Below are positions 29,415 to 37,980 of a DNA stretch of 64,000 nt, in pieces (position 1 is the first letter of the stretch; each line of letters opens with the position of its first letter). The notes beneath the pieces are model-generated. The model saw only the letters and a list, made by a program, of their open reading frames with translations. It searched no databases and was not told the origin of the DNA. A program made the translations under genes and the position numbers. The DNA comes from Micromonosporaceae bacterium KJ-029 (GTDB lineage Bacteria; Actinomycetota; Actinomycetes; Mycobacteriales; Micromonosporaceae). The stretch lies in contig BIFP01000022.1 in NCBI GenBank assembly GCA_005402585.1, positions 248,001 through 312,000 of the forward strand, in the 5' to 3' direction.

Positions 29415-29451
29415 TACCCGGTGCGTTCCGGGCCCTGCCCGGAGTGCTGGC

Positions 29452-30057
29452 TCAGCGTGTGCCGAGGCGGTTGCGGCGCCGCCACAGCATCGTGCCGAGC
29501 AGCAGGACCGCGCCCGTGGCGACGAGCCCGCCACCGACCTTCATCGGGGTGTCCAGGCTGCTGCCGGTGACCGGCAGGTGCGGCTTCTTCTTGTCCAGCA
29601 CCCGCAGCTCCGCCGAGGCGCTGCGCCCGGAGTCCCGGCCGGTGGCGTCGAAGGTGAGCAGGCCCGTCTGCGACGGCTTGTACCGGTACGTGAAGGTGCC
29701 CTCCCCATCGGTCCGGACCTGCAGCGGGGCGGCGGCCTGGGCGGCCACCGGGGTCATCGCGACCGTGCTGCCGTCGCTGCGGACCGCGCCGGCGGCCGGA
29801 GCGGCGAGCGGCGTCCGCCCGACCTCGATGTCCACCCACTCCCGCACGCCGAAGTTGCGGCCGGTGAGGACGACCGTCTCGCCGAGGTAGATGGTCGGCC
29901 GGTTCACCGTCAGCGAGGCGAGCACCGGTGGGTACGGCGGCGGCTGGGGCGGGTCGGTGGTCGGCGCCGGTTGCGGCTGTGCCGCGCCCGCCGCGGTCGG
30001 CACGGCCACCACGGCCAGACCGACCGCGAGCGCCATGATGATGCGGGATAGCCGCAT
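29452..30057 (-). CDS. LPXTG-type sortase-anchored surface protein
   Basis: 201 aa from ATG at 30057, 8 bases after GGAGGG. A signal peptide (MRLSRIIMALAVGLAVVAVP, cleavage near AGAAQ) leads into a Pro-rich linker. One immunoglobulin-like domain follows, with VNRPTIYLGETVVLTGRNFG and TFTYRYKPSQTGLLTFDATG. The sorting signal comes last: LPVTG, a hydrophobic helix and an RRRNR tail. It should be cut by a sortase and linked to peptidoglycan; no sortase gene is in the window. Only 13 bases separate it from the DUF4012 gene, so it is the last gene of that operon. Confidence 0.85.
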   Translation of the reverse strand: MRLSRIIMALAVGLAVVAVPTAAGAAQPQPAPTTDPPQPPPYPPVLASLTVNRPTIYLGETVVLTGRNFGVREWVDIEVGRTPLAAPAAGAVRSDGSTVAMTPVAAQAAAPLQVRTDGEGTFTYRYKPSQTGLLTFDATGRDSGRSASAELRVLDKKKPHLPVTGSSLDTPMKVGGGLVATGAVLLLGTMLWRRRNRLGTR

Positions 30058-30070
30058 GGTTGGTTCCCTC

Positions 30071-31855
30071 CTACTGAGAACAGCTTGGTGCGGTAACAAC
30101 TTGGGTGGTCCATGGAGTGGCGGTCGGGGTCAGCCACAGCTCGGCGGCTCCGCTGCTCGTCTTGCCGGTCAACAACGACACCTCCAGCGTTCGGGTCCCG
30201 CCCGGGCCGACCTCGACGTTCACCGTGGCCACCTGCCGGCGCCGTTCGGTGCCGGTGCCCACCGACGTCTCGGCCCCGTCGAGGCGGGTGTCCAGGACCG
30301 CCCCGCCGGCCGGGCCGTACACCGACACGAGGGTCCGGACGGTGTACGGATCCCCCGCCTGAGCCAGGCCGAGGACCGACTCGCTGAGCCCCGAGGCCGG
30401 CGCGGTGGACCGGAGGCTCACCCGCAGGCTCAGTTCGCGACGGCCGTCGGCCTGGCAGTCGCCGACCACCAGGTCGGCGGACTGCCGCAGGTAGTAGCCG
30501 AGCTTCGCGCCGCTGCCGTCGTTGAGGAACACGCCGACCGTCGGCACGGTGTCCTGCTCCGGAAGCGTCCCGGCCATCCGGCTGTCGCCGAACGTCTGCT
30601 GTTCCTCCGGACGGGCACTCCAGAACAATATCCGACGTTCTTGTATAGAACGGTCAAATACGGACAATAGCCCATTCGGGTCTACATTCTTCGCGAACAG
30701 CGTGTCGAACACGGTGGCCGCCGCGGCGGCGAAGAAGGTGTCCTGCTCCTGGGTGCCCATCCGCTGGTAGGTGTCGCTGAGCAGGGTCTTGACCGCGTTC
30801 TCGGTGCTCAGCGACACGCCGCCGGGCACCCGCACCGGCCCGGTCGCCCGCAGCAGGTACGACAGCACCACCGGGTCGACGGCGAGCACACCGTCGACGG
30901 TCTGGCCGCTGTGCCGGCGGTACATCTCCCGGTACAGCGCGGCGGCGGTCGGGAAGTGCGGGCTGAGGTTGACGTCCGCCGGGTAGATGCCGGGCAGGTC
31001 ACCCCAGAGCGCCCGCTGCTCGGCCGGGATCTTCAGCGGCTTGGTGAACCGCCCCATGCTGCCACTGGCGCCCTGCGCACCCATCTTCATCCGGCCCTGG
31101 TTCGCCTCGATCACGGCGTACGCGCCGAACATGCCGCCGGTGGCGCGCAACTCGGCGGAGTTCTGGGAGACCAGCAGATACCGGCGCGGGCCGTCGACGC
31201 CGAGCAAGGGCGGCAGCAGTCGGCTGGCCCGTTCGGCCGCCGAGGTCATCGCCGCCAACCGGTCGATCTCGCCGCGCAGGTCCTCCAGCGCCTGACGGAC
31301 CTGTCCGACGAGCCGGTCGCCGGGTACCGCGGCCAGGTCCGTCCGGGTCCGCTGCACCGTCTTGTCCACCTCGACCAGGTCGGTGGTGACGGCACGCAGC
31401 CCGGTCAGGTCCAACCGCCCCTCCCGGGGCACGAGGCCACCGAGGTCGACCCGCAGCAGCGCGGGGAACGCCTGGCGGGCCAGGTCGTCGATCGCGATGG
31501 CGATCTGCCGGACCGCGGAGAGGTTGACACCGGCGTACGGCGTCTGGCGGCCCAGCCACCAGCCGGGGTCCGCGGTGGCCCGCCGGGCCGCCCCGGACTG
31601 CTCCTGCAGGGCGGCGAGGGTCCGTTGCGCCCGGGCTACGTCCCCGCCGACCAGGTGGGCACTCAGCTCCCCGGCCAGCCCGGCGGCGTTGACCAGGTGG
31701 GCGCGGGCCTGCCAACCCCGGAACCCCACCCAGCCGGCGACGCCCAACAGCAGCGAGCCGACCACCAGCGCGCTGAGCAGGATGCGGCGCAGTTGGGCGC
31801 GCCGGCGCCGGCGAGACCGGCTGCGCCGCCGACGCGGACTATCGCTCTCCGTCAC
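30071..31855 (-). CDS. DUF4012 membrane-anchored extracellular protein
   Basis: 594 aa from GTG at 31855 (GGAG 8 bases upstream). A very basic N-terminus (about 25 residues, mostly Arg) is followed by one membrane helix (LLSALVVGSLLLGVAGWVGF). The bulk is outside: a coiled helical part (100-230), then the DUF4012 core with YLLVSQNSAELRATGGMFG, PHFPTAAALYREMYRRH and VDGVLAVDPVVLSYLL. The last 130 residues form a beta-rich end. DUF4012 proteins cluster with polysaccharide genes and resemble LytR-like partners in context, but their activity is unproven. A 26-codon patch at 30612-30694 has strongly AT-ending codons. Confidence 0.85.
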   Translation of the reverse strand: MTESDSPRRRRSRSRRRRRAQLRRILLSALVVGSLLLGVAGWVGFRGWQARAHLVNAAGLAGELSAHLVGGDVARAQRTLAALQEQSGAARRATADPGWWLGRQTPYAGVNLSAVRQIAIAIDDLARQAFPALLRVDLGGLVPREGRLDLTGLRAVTTDLVEVDKTVQRTRTDLAAVPGDRLVGQVRQALEDLRGEIDRLAAMTSAAERASRLLPPLLGVDGPRRYLLVSQNSAELRATGGMFGAYAVIEANQGRMKMGAQGASGSMGRFTKPLKIPAEQRALWGDLPGIYPADVNLSPHFPTAAALYREMYRRHSGQTVDGVLAVDPVVLSYLLRATGPVRVPGGVSLSTENAVKTLLSDTYQRMGTQEQDTFFAAAAATVFDTLFAKNVDPNGLLSVFDRSIQERRILFWSARPEEQQTFGDSRMAGTLPEQDTVPTVGVFLNDGSGAKLGYYLRQSADLVVGDCQADGRRELSLRVSLRSTAPASGLSESVLGLAQAGDPYTVRTLVSVYGPAGGAVLDTRLDGAETSVGTGTERRRQVATVNVEVGPGGTRTLEVSLLTGKTSSGAAELWLTPTATPWTTQVVTAPSCSQ

Positions 31856-31869
31856 ACCACACTCCACTC

Positions 31870-31921
31870 CCGAAAACGGACAGAAGGCACCATTGTTCCT
31901 AACACCTAACTGCCGTTTTGG
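31870..31921. promoter_or_regulatory. Inverted repeat in DUF4012 upstream region
   Basis: CCGAAAACGG (31870-31879) and CCGTTTTGG (31913-31921) form an imperfect stem around an AT-richer loop containing CCTAACACCTAAC. It lies in the 82-base gap between the glycosyltransferase stop and the DUF4012 GTG. It may be a promoter with operator or an attenuator. Confidence 0.4.
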
Positions 31922-31937
31922 TCGCGCAATGACGGGT

Positions 31938-33191
31938 TCAGGCGATATGCGAGCCTCGCTCGCGGCGCGCTTCCCGGTTCGGGCCGGCGGAGACCGCCTC
32001 CCGCAACAGCTGCTCGATCCGGTCCACCCCGGCCGGCAACGACATCTCCCGCAGGTACGCCTCCCGGCCGCGGCGCCCCATGTCAACCCGTGCGGGCGGC
32101 GGGATGTGGGCCGCCAGCCAGAACCGGTCGGCCAGGCTGGCCCAGTCCTCCGGCGGGCAGGACAACCCGGCCCGGGCGCGCTCGACCAGGGCGGCGGTGT
32201 CACCACCGGCCGAGGCCACCACCGGCGCGCCGCACGACAGCGCCGCCTGGAGCTTGCCCGGCACCGTACTGCGCAGCGCCGGCAGGTCACGCAACATCAC
32301 CAGCTGGTAGTCGGCGGCGGCGTACAGCTCGGGCATGTCCAGCGGCGAGCGCCGTTCGACGAAACGTACGTTGTCGGCCCGCAACTCGTCGGCGAGCCCC
32401 CGCACCCGCCGCTCGTCCGCACCCGAACCCACCAGGACCAGGTCCATGGTCTTGTCCAGGGCCGCCGCCGCCCGTACCGCCGTCTCCAGCCCCTGCCGGG
32501 CTCCGATGGTGCCGGCGTGCATCACCACGCACCGCCCGTCGCGGCGGACCAGCCGGCGGGCCTCCGGTCCGGCCGACGCGGGCCGGAAGATCCGCTCGTC
32601 GGTCCAGTTGAGCACCACCCGCACCCGGTCCTCGTCGGTGCCGACCGCGACAACCGCGTCGCGCAGCGACGGCGCGGTCACCGCGACCGCGGTTGCCGCC
32701 CGGTAGGTCCGGGTCATCGCCGCGCGGACCCGTGCCGCCCACCGCCCCTGGTCGGTACCGTCCGGCACCTCCTCGGTCCACACGTCCGGCACGTGCAGGA
32801 CCGTCGGTACCCGGCCGAGCAGGCGCAGCAGGGCCGCCGAGGCGAACGCCGTGGCCGGTGGCTGGTGCACGTACAGCACGTCGACATCGGCCAGGAAGCG
32901 GCGCCCGATGAGCGCCGTGCTGCCGGCGAAGCTGAGCCAGGAGGCCATCCGGCCCCGCACGCCGACCTCACCGGTGCTGTATCGAGGTACCCGCCGGACG
33001 GTCAGCCCCCGGCTCTGGGTCTCGTGGTGCCAGCGCTGGCGCCAGCCCGGGTAGACGTGCCCGCCCGGATAGTCGGGGAACCCGGTGAGCACCCGCACCT
33101 CGTGGCCGCGCGCGGCCAGTTCCTCCGCCAGGCTGCCGGGGATGAACGCCGGCTCCGGCGGAAAGTGGTACGTCAGGATGCCGATCCGCAT
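31938..33191 (-). CDS. WcaI-like family 4 glycosyltransferase
   Basis: 417 aa from ATG at 33191. The GT-B fold is visible: the N-terminal nucleotide-independent half starts MRIGILTYHFPPEPAFIPGS and contains GHEVRVLTGFPDYPGGHVYPGW, a WcaI hallmark. The C-terminal half starts VVMHAGTIGARQGLETAVRA and includes PGKLQAALSCGAPVVAS, the sugar-nucleotide region. It should add one sugar to a lipid-linked exopolysaccharide repeat at the cytoplasmic face. It is followed by the DUF4012 and LPXTG genes and preceded by a divergent phosphatase, all part of one surface-polymer locus. Donor and acceptor are unknown. Confidence 0.88.
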   Translation of the reverse strand: MRIGILTYHFPPEPAFIPGSLAEELAARGHEVRVLTGFPDYPGGHVYPGWRQRWHHETQSRGLTVRRVPRYSTGEVGVRGRMASWLSFAGSTALIGRRFLADVDVLYVHQPPATAFASAALLRLLGRVPTVLHVPDVWTEEVPDGTDQGRWAARVRAAMTRTYRAATAVAVTAPSLRDAVVAVGTDEDRVRVVLNWTDERIFRPASAGPEARRLVRRDGRCVVMHAGTIGARQGLETAVRAAAALDKTMDLVLVGSGADERRVRGLADELRADNVRFVERRSPLDMPELYAAADYQLVMLRDLPALRSTVPGKLQAALSCGAPVVASAGGDTAALVERARAGLSCPPEDWASLADRFWLAAHIPPPARVDMGRRGREAYLREMSLPAGVDRIEQLLREAVSAGPNREARRERGSHIA

Positions 33192-33353
33192 GGCGACACC
33201 CCCGTCCCGGTCCATCGGTTCGGCGCGGCGCCCGGGACGGTCGGCGCCACGGCTGCGTACGATTCCGGCAACCCCTCCTGGGGCGGGCGCCGCCGGCGGC
33301 CGCCCGCCGTCGCGAGGCTGCCGCCCGCGACCGCGTCGTCGAGGGGGTTCCAG

Positions 33354-33908
33354 ATGGTCAACGGGGTGCTGTTCGTCTGCCACGCCAACCTGTGCCGGTC
33401 ACCGATGGCCGAGTACGCCGCCCGCCGCCTGCTCGCCGGACGGCCGGTGACGGTGGCCAGCGCCGGTACCGATGCCGTCGAGGGCCTGGCCATGCACCCG
33501 TACGCAGCGAAGATCGCCGCCGAGACCGGCGAGGACCCGGCGTCGTTCCGCAGCCGGCGGCTGTCCCCCGACCACCTCGCCGGCGCGGTGCTGGTGCTGA
33601 CCGCCACCCGGCGCCAGCGGTCGATCTGCACCGCGCTCGCGCCGGCGGCGTTGCACCGGACGTTCACCCTGCGCCAGTTCGGCCGGCTCGCCGCCGCGGT
33701 CGAGCCGCCGGTGGACGACCAGGACGATCCGCTGCCGGCCGCGGTGACGGCCGCCACCCTGGCCCGGGGACGGCTGCAACCCGCCCCCGGGGACGCCGAC
33801 GACCTGCGGGACCCCGTCGGTGGCACGGCCGACGACTTCCGGCGCTGCGCCGAGGAGATCGAACGGTCCCTGCGTCCGCTGGCCGTGCTCATCGGGACAG
33901 CCGGGTGA
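33354..33908 (+). CDS. Low-molecular-weight protein tyrosine phosphatase (Wzb-like)
   Basis: 184 aa. The P-loop VCHANLCRSPMAEY contains the nucleophilic Cys and binding Arg of the CX5R(S) signature; His replaces the usual Leu or Thr at the second place. The general-acid Asp lies in DLRDPVGG near the C-terminus. Such enzymes dephosphorylate the tyrosine tail of BY-kinases to let polymer export cycle. The neighbouring convergent BY-kinase gene makes that the likely substrate. The two genes overlap by 20 bases at their 3' ends, an unusual arrangement. ATG at 33354 has GAGGGGG upstream. Confidence 0.88.
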   Translation: MVNGVLFVCHANLCRSPMAEYAARRLLAGRPVTVASAGTDAVEGLAMHPYAAKIAAETGEDPASFRSRRLSPDHLAGAVLVLTATRRQRSICTALAPAALHRTFTLRQFGRLAAAVEPPVDDQDDPLPAAVTAATLARGRLQPAPGDADDLRDPVGGTADDFRRCAEEIERSLRPLAVLIGTAG

Positions 33909-35352
33909 GTTCCTGGGTGTGGTCGCCCACCTCGCCGGCGCGGGCACGCTCGGCGTGCCGGCCGCTGGCGGCCCGGTCCGCCGGCACCGACTGGGTCTTC
34001 GCCTCGGCCACCACCCGGTAGGCCTCGTACTGGTACGCCTCGGCCTTGGGCACCCGGGCCATGTTCAGTACGCAGCCGAGCAACCGCACCGACACCGAGT
34101 GCAGCGACCGGGCCGCCGCCGCCACCTGCGCCCGCGAGGTACGCCCCTGCTGGGTGACCAGCAGGGCGCCGTCGGCCTGCACGGCGACCACCACACCGTC
34201 GGTGACCGCGAGCAGCGGCGCGGTGTCGATGATGACGATGTCGGCGGACTCGCGCAGGGCCACCAGCAGATCCGACATCGCCTTCGAGCCGAGCAGCTCG
34301 CTCGGGTTCGGTGGGGCCGACCCGCTGGGCAGCACGAGCAGGGACTTGTCGCCCCAGCGCTGGACCACGTCGCCGACATGCACATCGCCGACGAGCACGT
34401 CGGTCAGCCCGACCCCGGCGTCGACGCCCAGGTAGTCGCCGACCTTGGGCCGGCGCAGGTCGGCGTCGACCAGCAGCACCCGCCAGCCCGCCTCGGCCAG
34501 GGCGATCGCCAGGTTGCACGACAGCGTGGTCTTGCCCTCGCCCTGCAGGGCGCTGGTGACGGCGATGACCCGCGCCGGCTCGTGCACGTCGACGAAGCGC
34601 AGGTTGGTCCTGAGCTTGCGGACCGCCTCGGCCCGAGCCGAGGTCGCGGCGTCGCCGACGATCAGTGGCGCCGACCGCGCGCCGCTGTCGATCGGGATCT
34701 CTCCGAGCAGCGGGCTGCCGGTCACCCGCTGTAGGCCGGCGGCGTCACGCAGCCGGACGTCGGCCATGCCGCGCAGGATCGCCAGGCCCACCCCGGCCAG
34801 CAGGCCGATCAGGGCGCCGATGGCGGTGTTGCGGACCGGCTGCGGCGAGACCGGGGTGGGAGTGACCCGGGGCCCGCCGACGATCTCGATCTTGATCGGT
34901 CCGGCGCCGCCGTCCGGCCGGGTCTCAACCTTCTGCACCAACTCGACGAACTTCGCCGACAGCGCCTCGGTGACCCGCAGCGCCCGGGTCTGGTCGGTGT
35001 CGGTGACCGACGCCCGCAGCAGGACGGTACCCGCCTCGGTGGAGGTGCTGATCCGGCGCTGGACCTCCTCGGCGGTCAGCCCGAGCTGGCCGCCGGCCAC
35101 CGTGGCCTGCGCCAGCCGGTCGCTGGTCAGCAGCTCCGCGTACGACTTGACCCGCTGCTGGAGGAAGAGCCCGCCCTGGTAGGCATCCGTGACGCCCTGG
35201 CTCGGCGTGGTGACGAAGAAGGTGACCGAGGCGACGTACCGGGGCTGGGCCCGGACGGTGACCAGCGCGGTCACGCCGAGCGCCACCATGAGCGTGACCA
35301 GGACGATCCACCAGTGCCGGCGCACCAGGCGTAGTTGGCGGTACAGGTCCAT
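33889..35352 (-). CDS. Wzz-BY-kinase fusion (polysaccharide co-polymerase and tyrosine autokinase)
   Basis: 487 aa combining a Wzz chain-length domain (YRQLRLVRRHWWIVLVTLMV with the first membrane helix, extracellular helices, second helix IGALIGLLAGVGLAIL) and a cytoplasmic CpsD-like kinase. Walker A is SALQGEGKTTLSCNLA, Walker A' LLVDADLRRP and Walker B VIIDTAPLL. A tyrosine-containing tail (YQYEAYR) is the likely autophosphorylation site. It sets polymer length and controls export. The gene faces the phosphatase gene and overlaps it by 20 bases. Upstream lies a long AT-richer promoter region. Confidence 0.9.
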   Translation of the reverse strand: MDLYRQLRLVRRHWWIVLVTLMVALGVTALVTVRAQPRYVASVTFFVTTPSQGVTDAYQGGLFLQQRVKSYAELLTSDRLAQATVAGGQLGLTAEEVQRRISTSTEAGTVLLRASVTDTDQTRALRVTEALSAKFVELVQKVETRPDGGAGPIKIEIVGGPRVTPTPVSPQPVRNTAIGALIGLLAGVGLAILRGMADVRLRDAAGLQRVTGSPLLGEIPIDSGARSAPLIVGDAATSARAEAVRKLRTNLRFVDVHEPARVIAVTSALQGEGKTTLSCNLAIALAEAGWRVLLVDADLRRPKVGDYLGVDAGVGLTDVLVGDVHVGDVVQRWGDKSLLVLPSGSAPPNPSELLGSKAMSDLLVALRESADIVIIDTAPLLAVTDGVVVAVQADGALLVTQQGRTSRAQVAAAARSLHSVSVRLLGCVLNMARVPKAEAYQYEAYRVVAEAKTQSVPADRAASGRHAERARAGEVGDHTQELTRLSR

Positions 35353-35719
35353 CAGGCGGGCCTCCGTACCGGGCCGGTAACGCCAGAGAACTTCACAGAA
35401 ACCCCCAAGGTCGACTTAATCTCGTGAAACCATTAAAGCGGTTCATGCCACTTATGTCCGGAGTTAGGTATTTTCCTCGGAGAGGAACGCGCCCGGAATG
35501 ACCAACCGGACCGACGGTCCGTCGGAATCGCTTCCGGCCGGGAAAATTGCCGGTTTCTCCTGAGGAGGTACGCCGGCCCGGCCCCGCGACCTGGCCGCTC
35601 GGGTCCGCCCACGCTCGCGAGCGGGCGCCGGCACCGGATAGGGTCGTGGGCGGTGTGCCGGGAAGCCTGGTCGGCGATGGTGCCGTGCTATCCCCGATCG
35701 ACGAGGTGGACCTCCCCGC
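35353..35719. promoter_or_regulatory. Divergent promoter region between BY-kinase and nhaA
   Basis: Stretch 35400-35500 is far lower in GC than the flanks (TTAATCTCGTG, CCATTAAAGCGG, GTTAGGTATTTTCC). It very likely carries the polysaccharide-operon promoter. The remaining bases to 35719 are GC-rich. No ORF or RNA is apparent. Confidence 0.45.
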
Positions 35720-37048
35720 ATGACCGACCACACCCCACGTCCCGGGCGCCGTGGCGTCCGCCGCCTCTTCGCGCGTACCTCCTGGCCGGAGGCTCGGTTC
35801 CTGGCCGACGTGCTTCGCACCGAGACCGTCGGCGGCGCGCTGCTGCTGTTCGGCGCGGTGATCGCGCTGGTCTGGGCCAACTCACCCTGGGGCGACGCCT
35901 ACGCGGCGCTGGGCCGGTGGGTGCCGTGGTCCGGCGGCTCGGCCCTGCACCTCGACCTCGACCTCGCCACCTGGGCCGCCGACGGCCTGCTGGCGATCTT
36001 CTTCTTCGTGGTCGGCCTGGAACTGAAGCGGGAGTTCGTCGCCGGTGAACTGCGCGACCCGCGCCGGGCGGCGTTGCCGGTGGTGGCGGCGGTCGGCGGC
36101 ATGGCGTTGCCGGCGCTGATCTACGTGGGGGTCAACCTCGCCGGCGGCGGCGAGGGGCTGCGGGGCTGGGCCATCCCGACCGCCACCGACATCGCCTTCG
36201 CGCTGGCCGTGCTGGCCGTGATCGGGGCGTACCTGCCGCAGGGCCTGCGGGCCTTCCTGCTCACCCTGGCCGTGGTCGACGACCTGCTCGCGATCACCAT
36301 CATCGCGATCTTCTACACGGACGACTTCAAACTGCTCCCGCTGCTCGCCGCCCTGGTGCCGATCGCGCTGTTCGGCCTGCTGGTGCAGCGCCGCCACACC
36401 TGGTGGTGGGCGCTCATCCCGCTCGCGCTCGTCGCCTGGACGCTGGTGCACTCCTCCGGGGTGCACGCCACGGTGGCCGGTGTGCTGCTGGGCTTCACCG
36501 TGCCGGTGCTCGCCGGCAAGGGGCGCGACGGCGTTGCGCAGCCCGGCCTCGCCGAGCGCCTGGAGCACCGGTGGCGCCCGATCTCCGCCGGGTTCGCCGT
36601 ACCGGTCTTCGCGTTCTTCGCGGCCGGGGTGTCGCTGCGCGGCGCCGACCTGGGCGAGTTGGTCACCGATCCGATCGTCCTCGGCGTCGTGCTCGGTCTG
36701 GTCGTCGGCAAGTGCGTCGGCATCCTCGGCTCGACCTTCCTGTTGGCCCGGTTCACCCGGGCCCAGCTGGACGAGGACATCACCTGGTCGGATCTGCTCG
36801 GCGTGTCGTTGCTGGCCGGCATCGGCTTCACCGTCTCGCTGCTGATCGGCGAACTCGCCTTCGGTTCGGACGGTGTCGAGGGCGCCAGCGTCAAGGCCGC
36901 GGTGCTGGCCGGCTCGCTGATCTCGGCGCTGCTCGCCATGGTGGTGCTGGTCCGGCGCAACGCCGCCTACCGGGCGATCGCCCTCAAGGAGCGGGTCGAT
37001 CTCGACCGCGACGGCGTGCCGGACGTCTACCAGCGGCCCGAGGGCTGA
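35720..37048 (+). CDS. nhaA: NhaA-type Na+/H+ antiporter with C-terminal DxDxDG motif
   Basis: 442 aa with about 12 helices. NhaA hallmarks: [33 protein letters not shown] and [12 protein letters not shown] with the paired Asp that bind Na+ and H+. It exports Na+ in exchange for protons to control pH and salt. The extreme C-terminus ends [18 protein letters not shown], where D-L-D-R-D-G-V-P-D matches a calcium-binding DxDxDG loop, not a usual part of NhaA. ATG at 35720 follows 'CTCCCCGC', a weak ribosome site. It is monocistronic and ends 23 bases before a strong hairpin. Confidence 0.94.
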   Translation: MTDHTPRPGRRGVRRLFARTSWPEARFLADVLRTETVGGALLLFGAVIALVWANSPWGDAYAALGRWVPWSGGSALHLDLDLATWAADGLLAIFFFVVGLELKREFVAGELRDPRRAALPVVAAVGGMALPALIYVGVNLAGGGEGLRGWAIPTATDIAFALAVLAVIGAYLPQGLRAFLLTLAVVDDLLAITIIAIFYTDDFKLLPLLAALVPIALFGLLVQRRHTWWWALIPLALVAWTLVHSSGVHATVAGVLLGFTVPVLAGKGRDGVAQPGLAERLEHRWRPISAGFAVPVFAFFAAGVSLRGADLGELVTDPIVLGVVLGLVVGKCVGILGSTFLLARFTRAQLDEDITWSDLLGVSLLAGIGFTVSLLIGELAFGSDGVEGASVKAAVLAGSLISALLAMVVLVRRNAAYRAIALKERVDLDRDGVPDVYQRPEG

Positions 37049-37071
37049 CCACCACCCCGGTCACGCCCCGG

Positions 37072-37100
37072 GCGCCCGGCCGACACGATCGGCCGGGCGC
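37072..37100. terminator. Bidirectional hairpin after nhaA
   Basis: GCGCCCGGCCGA and TCGGCCGGGCGC form a perfect 12-bp stem with a 5-base loop between convergent nhaA and the GDT1-like gene. Confidence 0.82.
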
Positions 37101-37159
37101 TCGACGTCCGCCCCGGCGCCTCACCCGGCCGGAACCCGGGAAGTCGGCGCCGGGAACAC

Positions 37160-37747
37160 TCAGGTCAGCTGCGCGACCGCCTCGACGATCAGCCAGATGC
37201 CGCTGATCGCGAACAGCGCGGCGGCGCCGTACTTGATGGTCCGTTCCGGCAGCTTCCGGCCGAGCAACCGGCCGACGACGATGGCCAGCGCGTCCGCGGC
37301 GACCATGCCGACGGTCGAGCCGATCCAGGTGCCGAACCAGCCGTACTGGGTGGCCAGCGTGATCGTCGCGAGCATCGTCTTGTCGCCGAGTTCGGCCAGG
37401 AAGAACGCGACACCGACGGCCAGTACGGCCGACTTGCCACCCTTGGCGGCCTTGCCCTTCTCCTCCTCGGTGAGGGTGTCGCCGCGCAGCGTCCACAGGC
37501 CGAAGCCGATGAAGGCCAGACCCGCGAGCAGCGAGATCCAGCCGGTGGGCAGGGTGGCACCGAGGCCGTGACCGATCGCCACCGAGGCCAGGTGCACCAC
37601 GGCGGTGGCGATGGTGATGCCGATCAGGATCGGCACGGTGCGATATCTGGTGGCAAAGGCCAGCGCCATGAGCTGGGACTTGTCTCCCAGCTCGGCAACG
37701 AAGATCACGCCGAAGCTGACCGCCAGCGCGACGAGGAACCCCTCCAT
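37160..37747 (-). CDS. GDT1/UPF0016 cation exporter (probable Mn2+)
   Basis: ATG at 37747 is preferred over one at 37765: GGAAGGA lies 4 bases before it, whereas the upstream ATG is preceded by CCTCCTCCCGG, the opposite of a ribosome site. The protein (195 aa) has six helices and the duplicated family motif: VAELGDKSQLMALAF in the first half and FLAELGDKTMLATITL in the second (E-x-G-D-K-(S/T)). These residues line a Mn2+/Ca2+ path in the TMEM165/GDT1 family. The leader carries a manganese-type riboswitch, so Mn2+ export is the likely role. It may work alongside the TerC protein. Confidence 0.92.
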   Translation of the reverse strand: MEGFLVALAVSFGVIFVAELGDKSQLMALAFATRYRTVPILIGITIATAVVHLASVAIGHGLGATLPTGWISLLAGLAFIGFGLWTLRGDTLTEEEKGKAAKGGKSAVLAVGVAFFLAELGDKTMLATITLATQYGWFGTWIGSTVGMVAADALAIVVGRLLGRKLPERTIKYGAAALFAISGIWLIVEAVAQLT

Positions 37748-37787
37748 GACATCCTTCCGGATCATGCCGGGAGGAGGTACGGGGATG

Positions 37788-37910
37788 CCCTCGACCCGGC
37801 TGTTGAAGCCTGGGTCGAAGGTCTCGCCCGCCTCGTCTGCACGAGGCCGCGTGGCCGGATGCGGAACGCACCAGTATGTCGACCACGACGTTGCGGGCTA
37901 CTCCCCTTCG
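37788..37910 (-). promoter_or_regulatory. yybP-ykoY-type manganese riboswitch, GDT1/UPF0016 leader
   Basis: GGGGAGTA (complement of 37899-37906) and CGAGACC (complement of 37820-37826) are the class signatures. P1 is CGAAGG (37905-37910) with CCTTCG (37816-37821). P2 is CCCGC/GCGGG. The P1 right strand also belongs to a competing 10-bp hairpin, CCTTCGACCC (37812-37821) with GGGTCGAGGG (37788-37797). Mn2+ binding should favour P1. The downstream CCTCC (near 37771) could pair with GGAGG at the start codon, giving translational control; this last point is inference. Confidence 0.82.
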
Positions 37911-37980
37911 CTGCCCGCCAGCCTAGCCGATCGACACCTGATCACAAGGCCGGGGTGAGGTGACCCACCGGCGGCACCGG

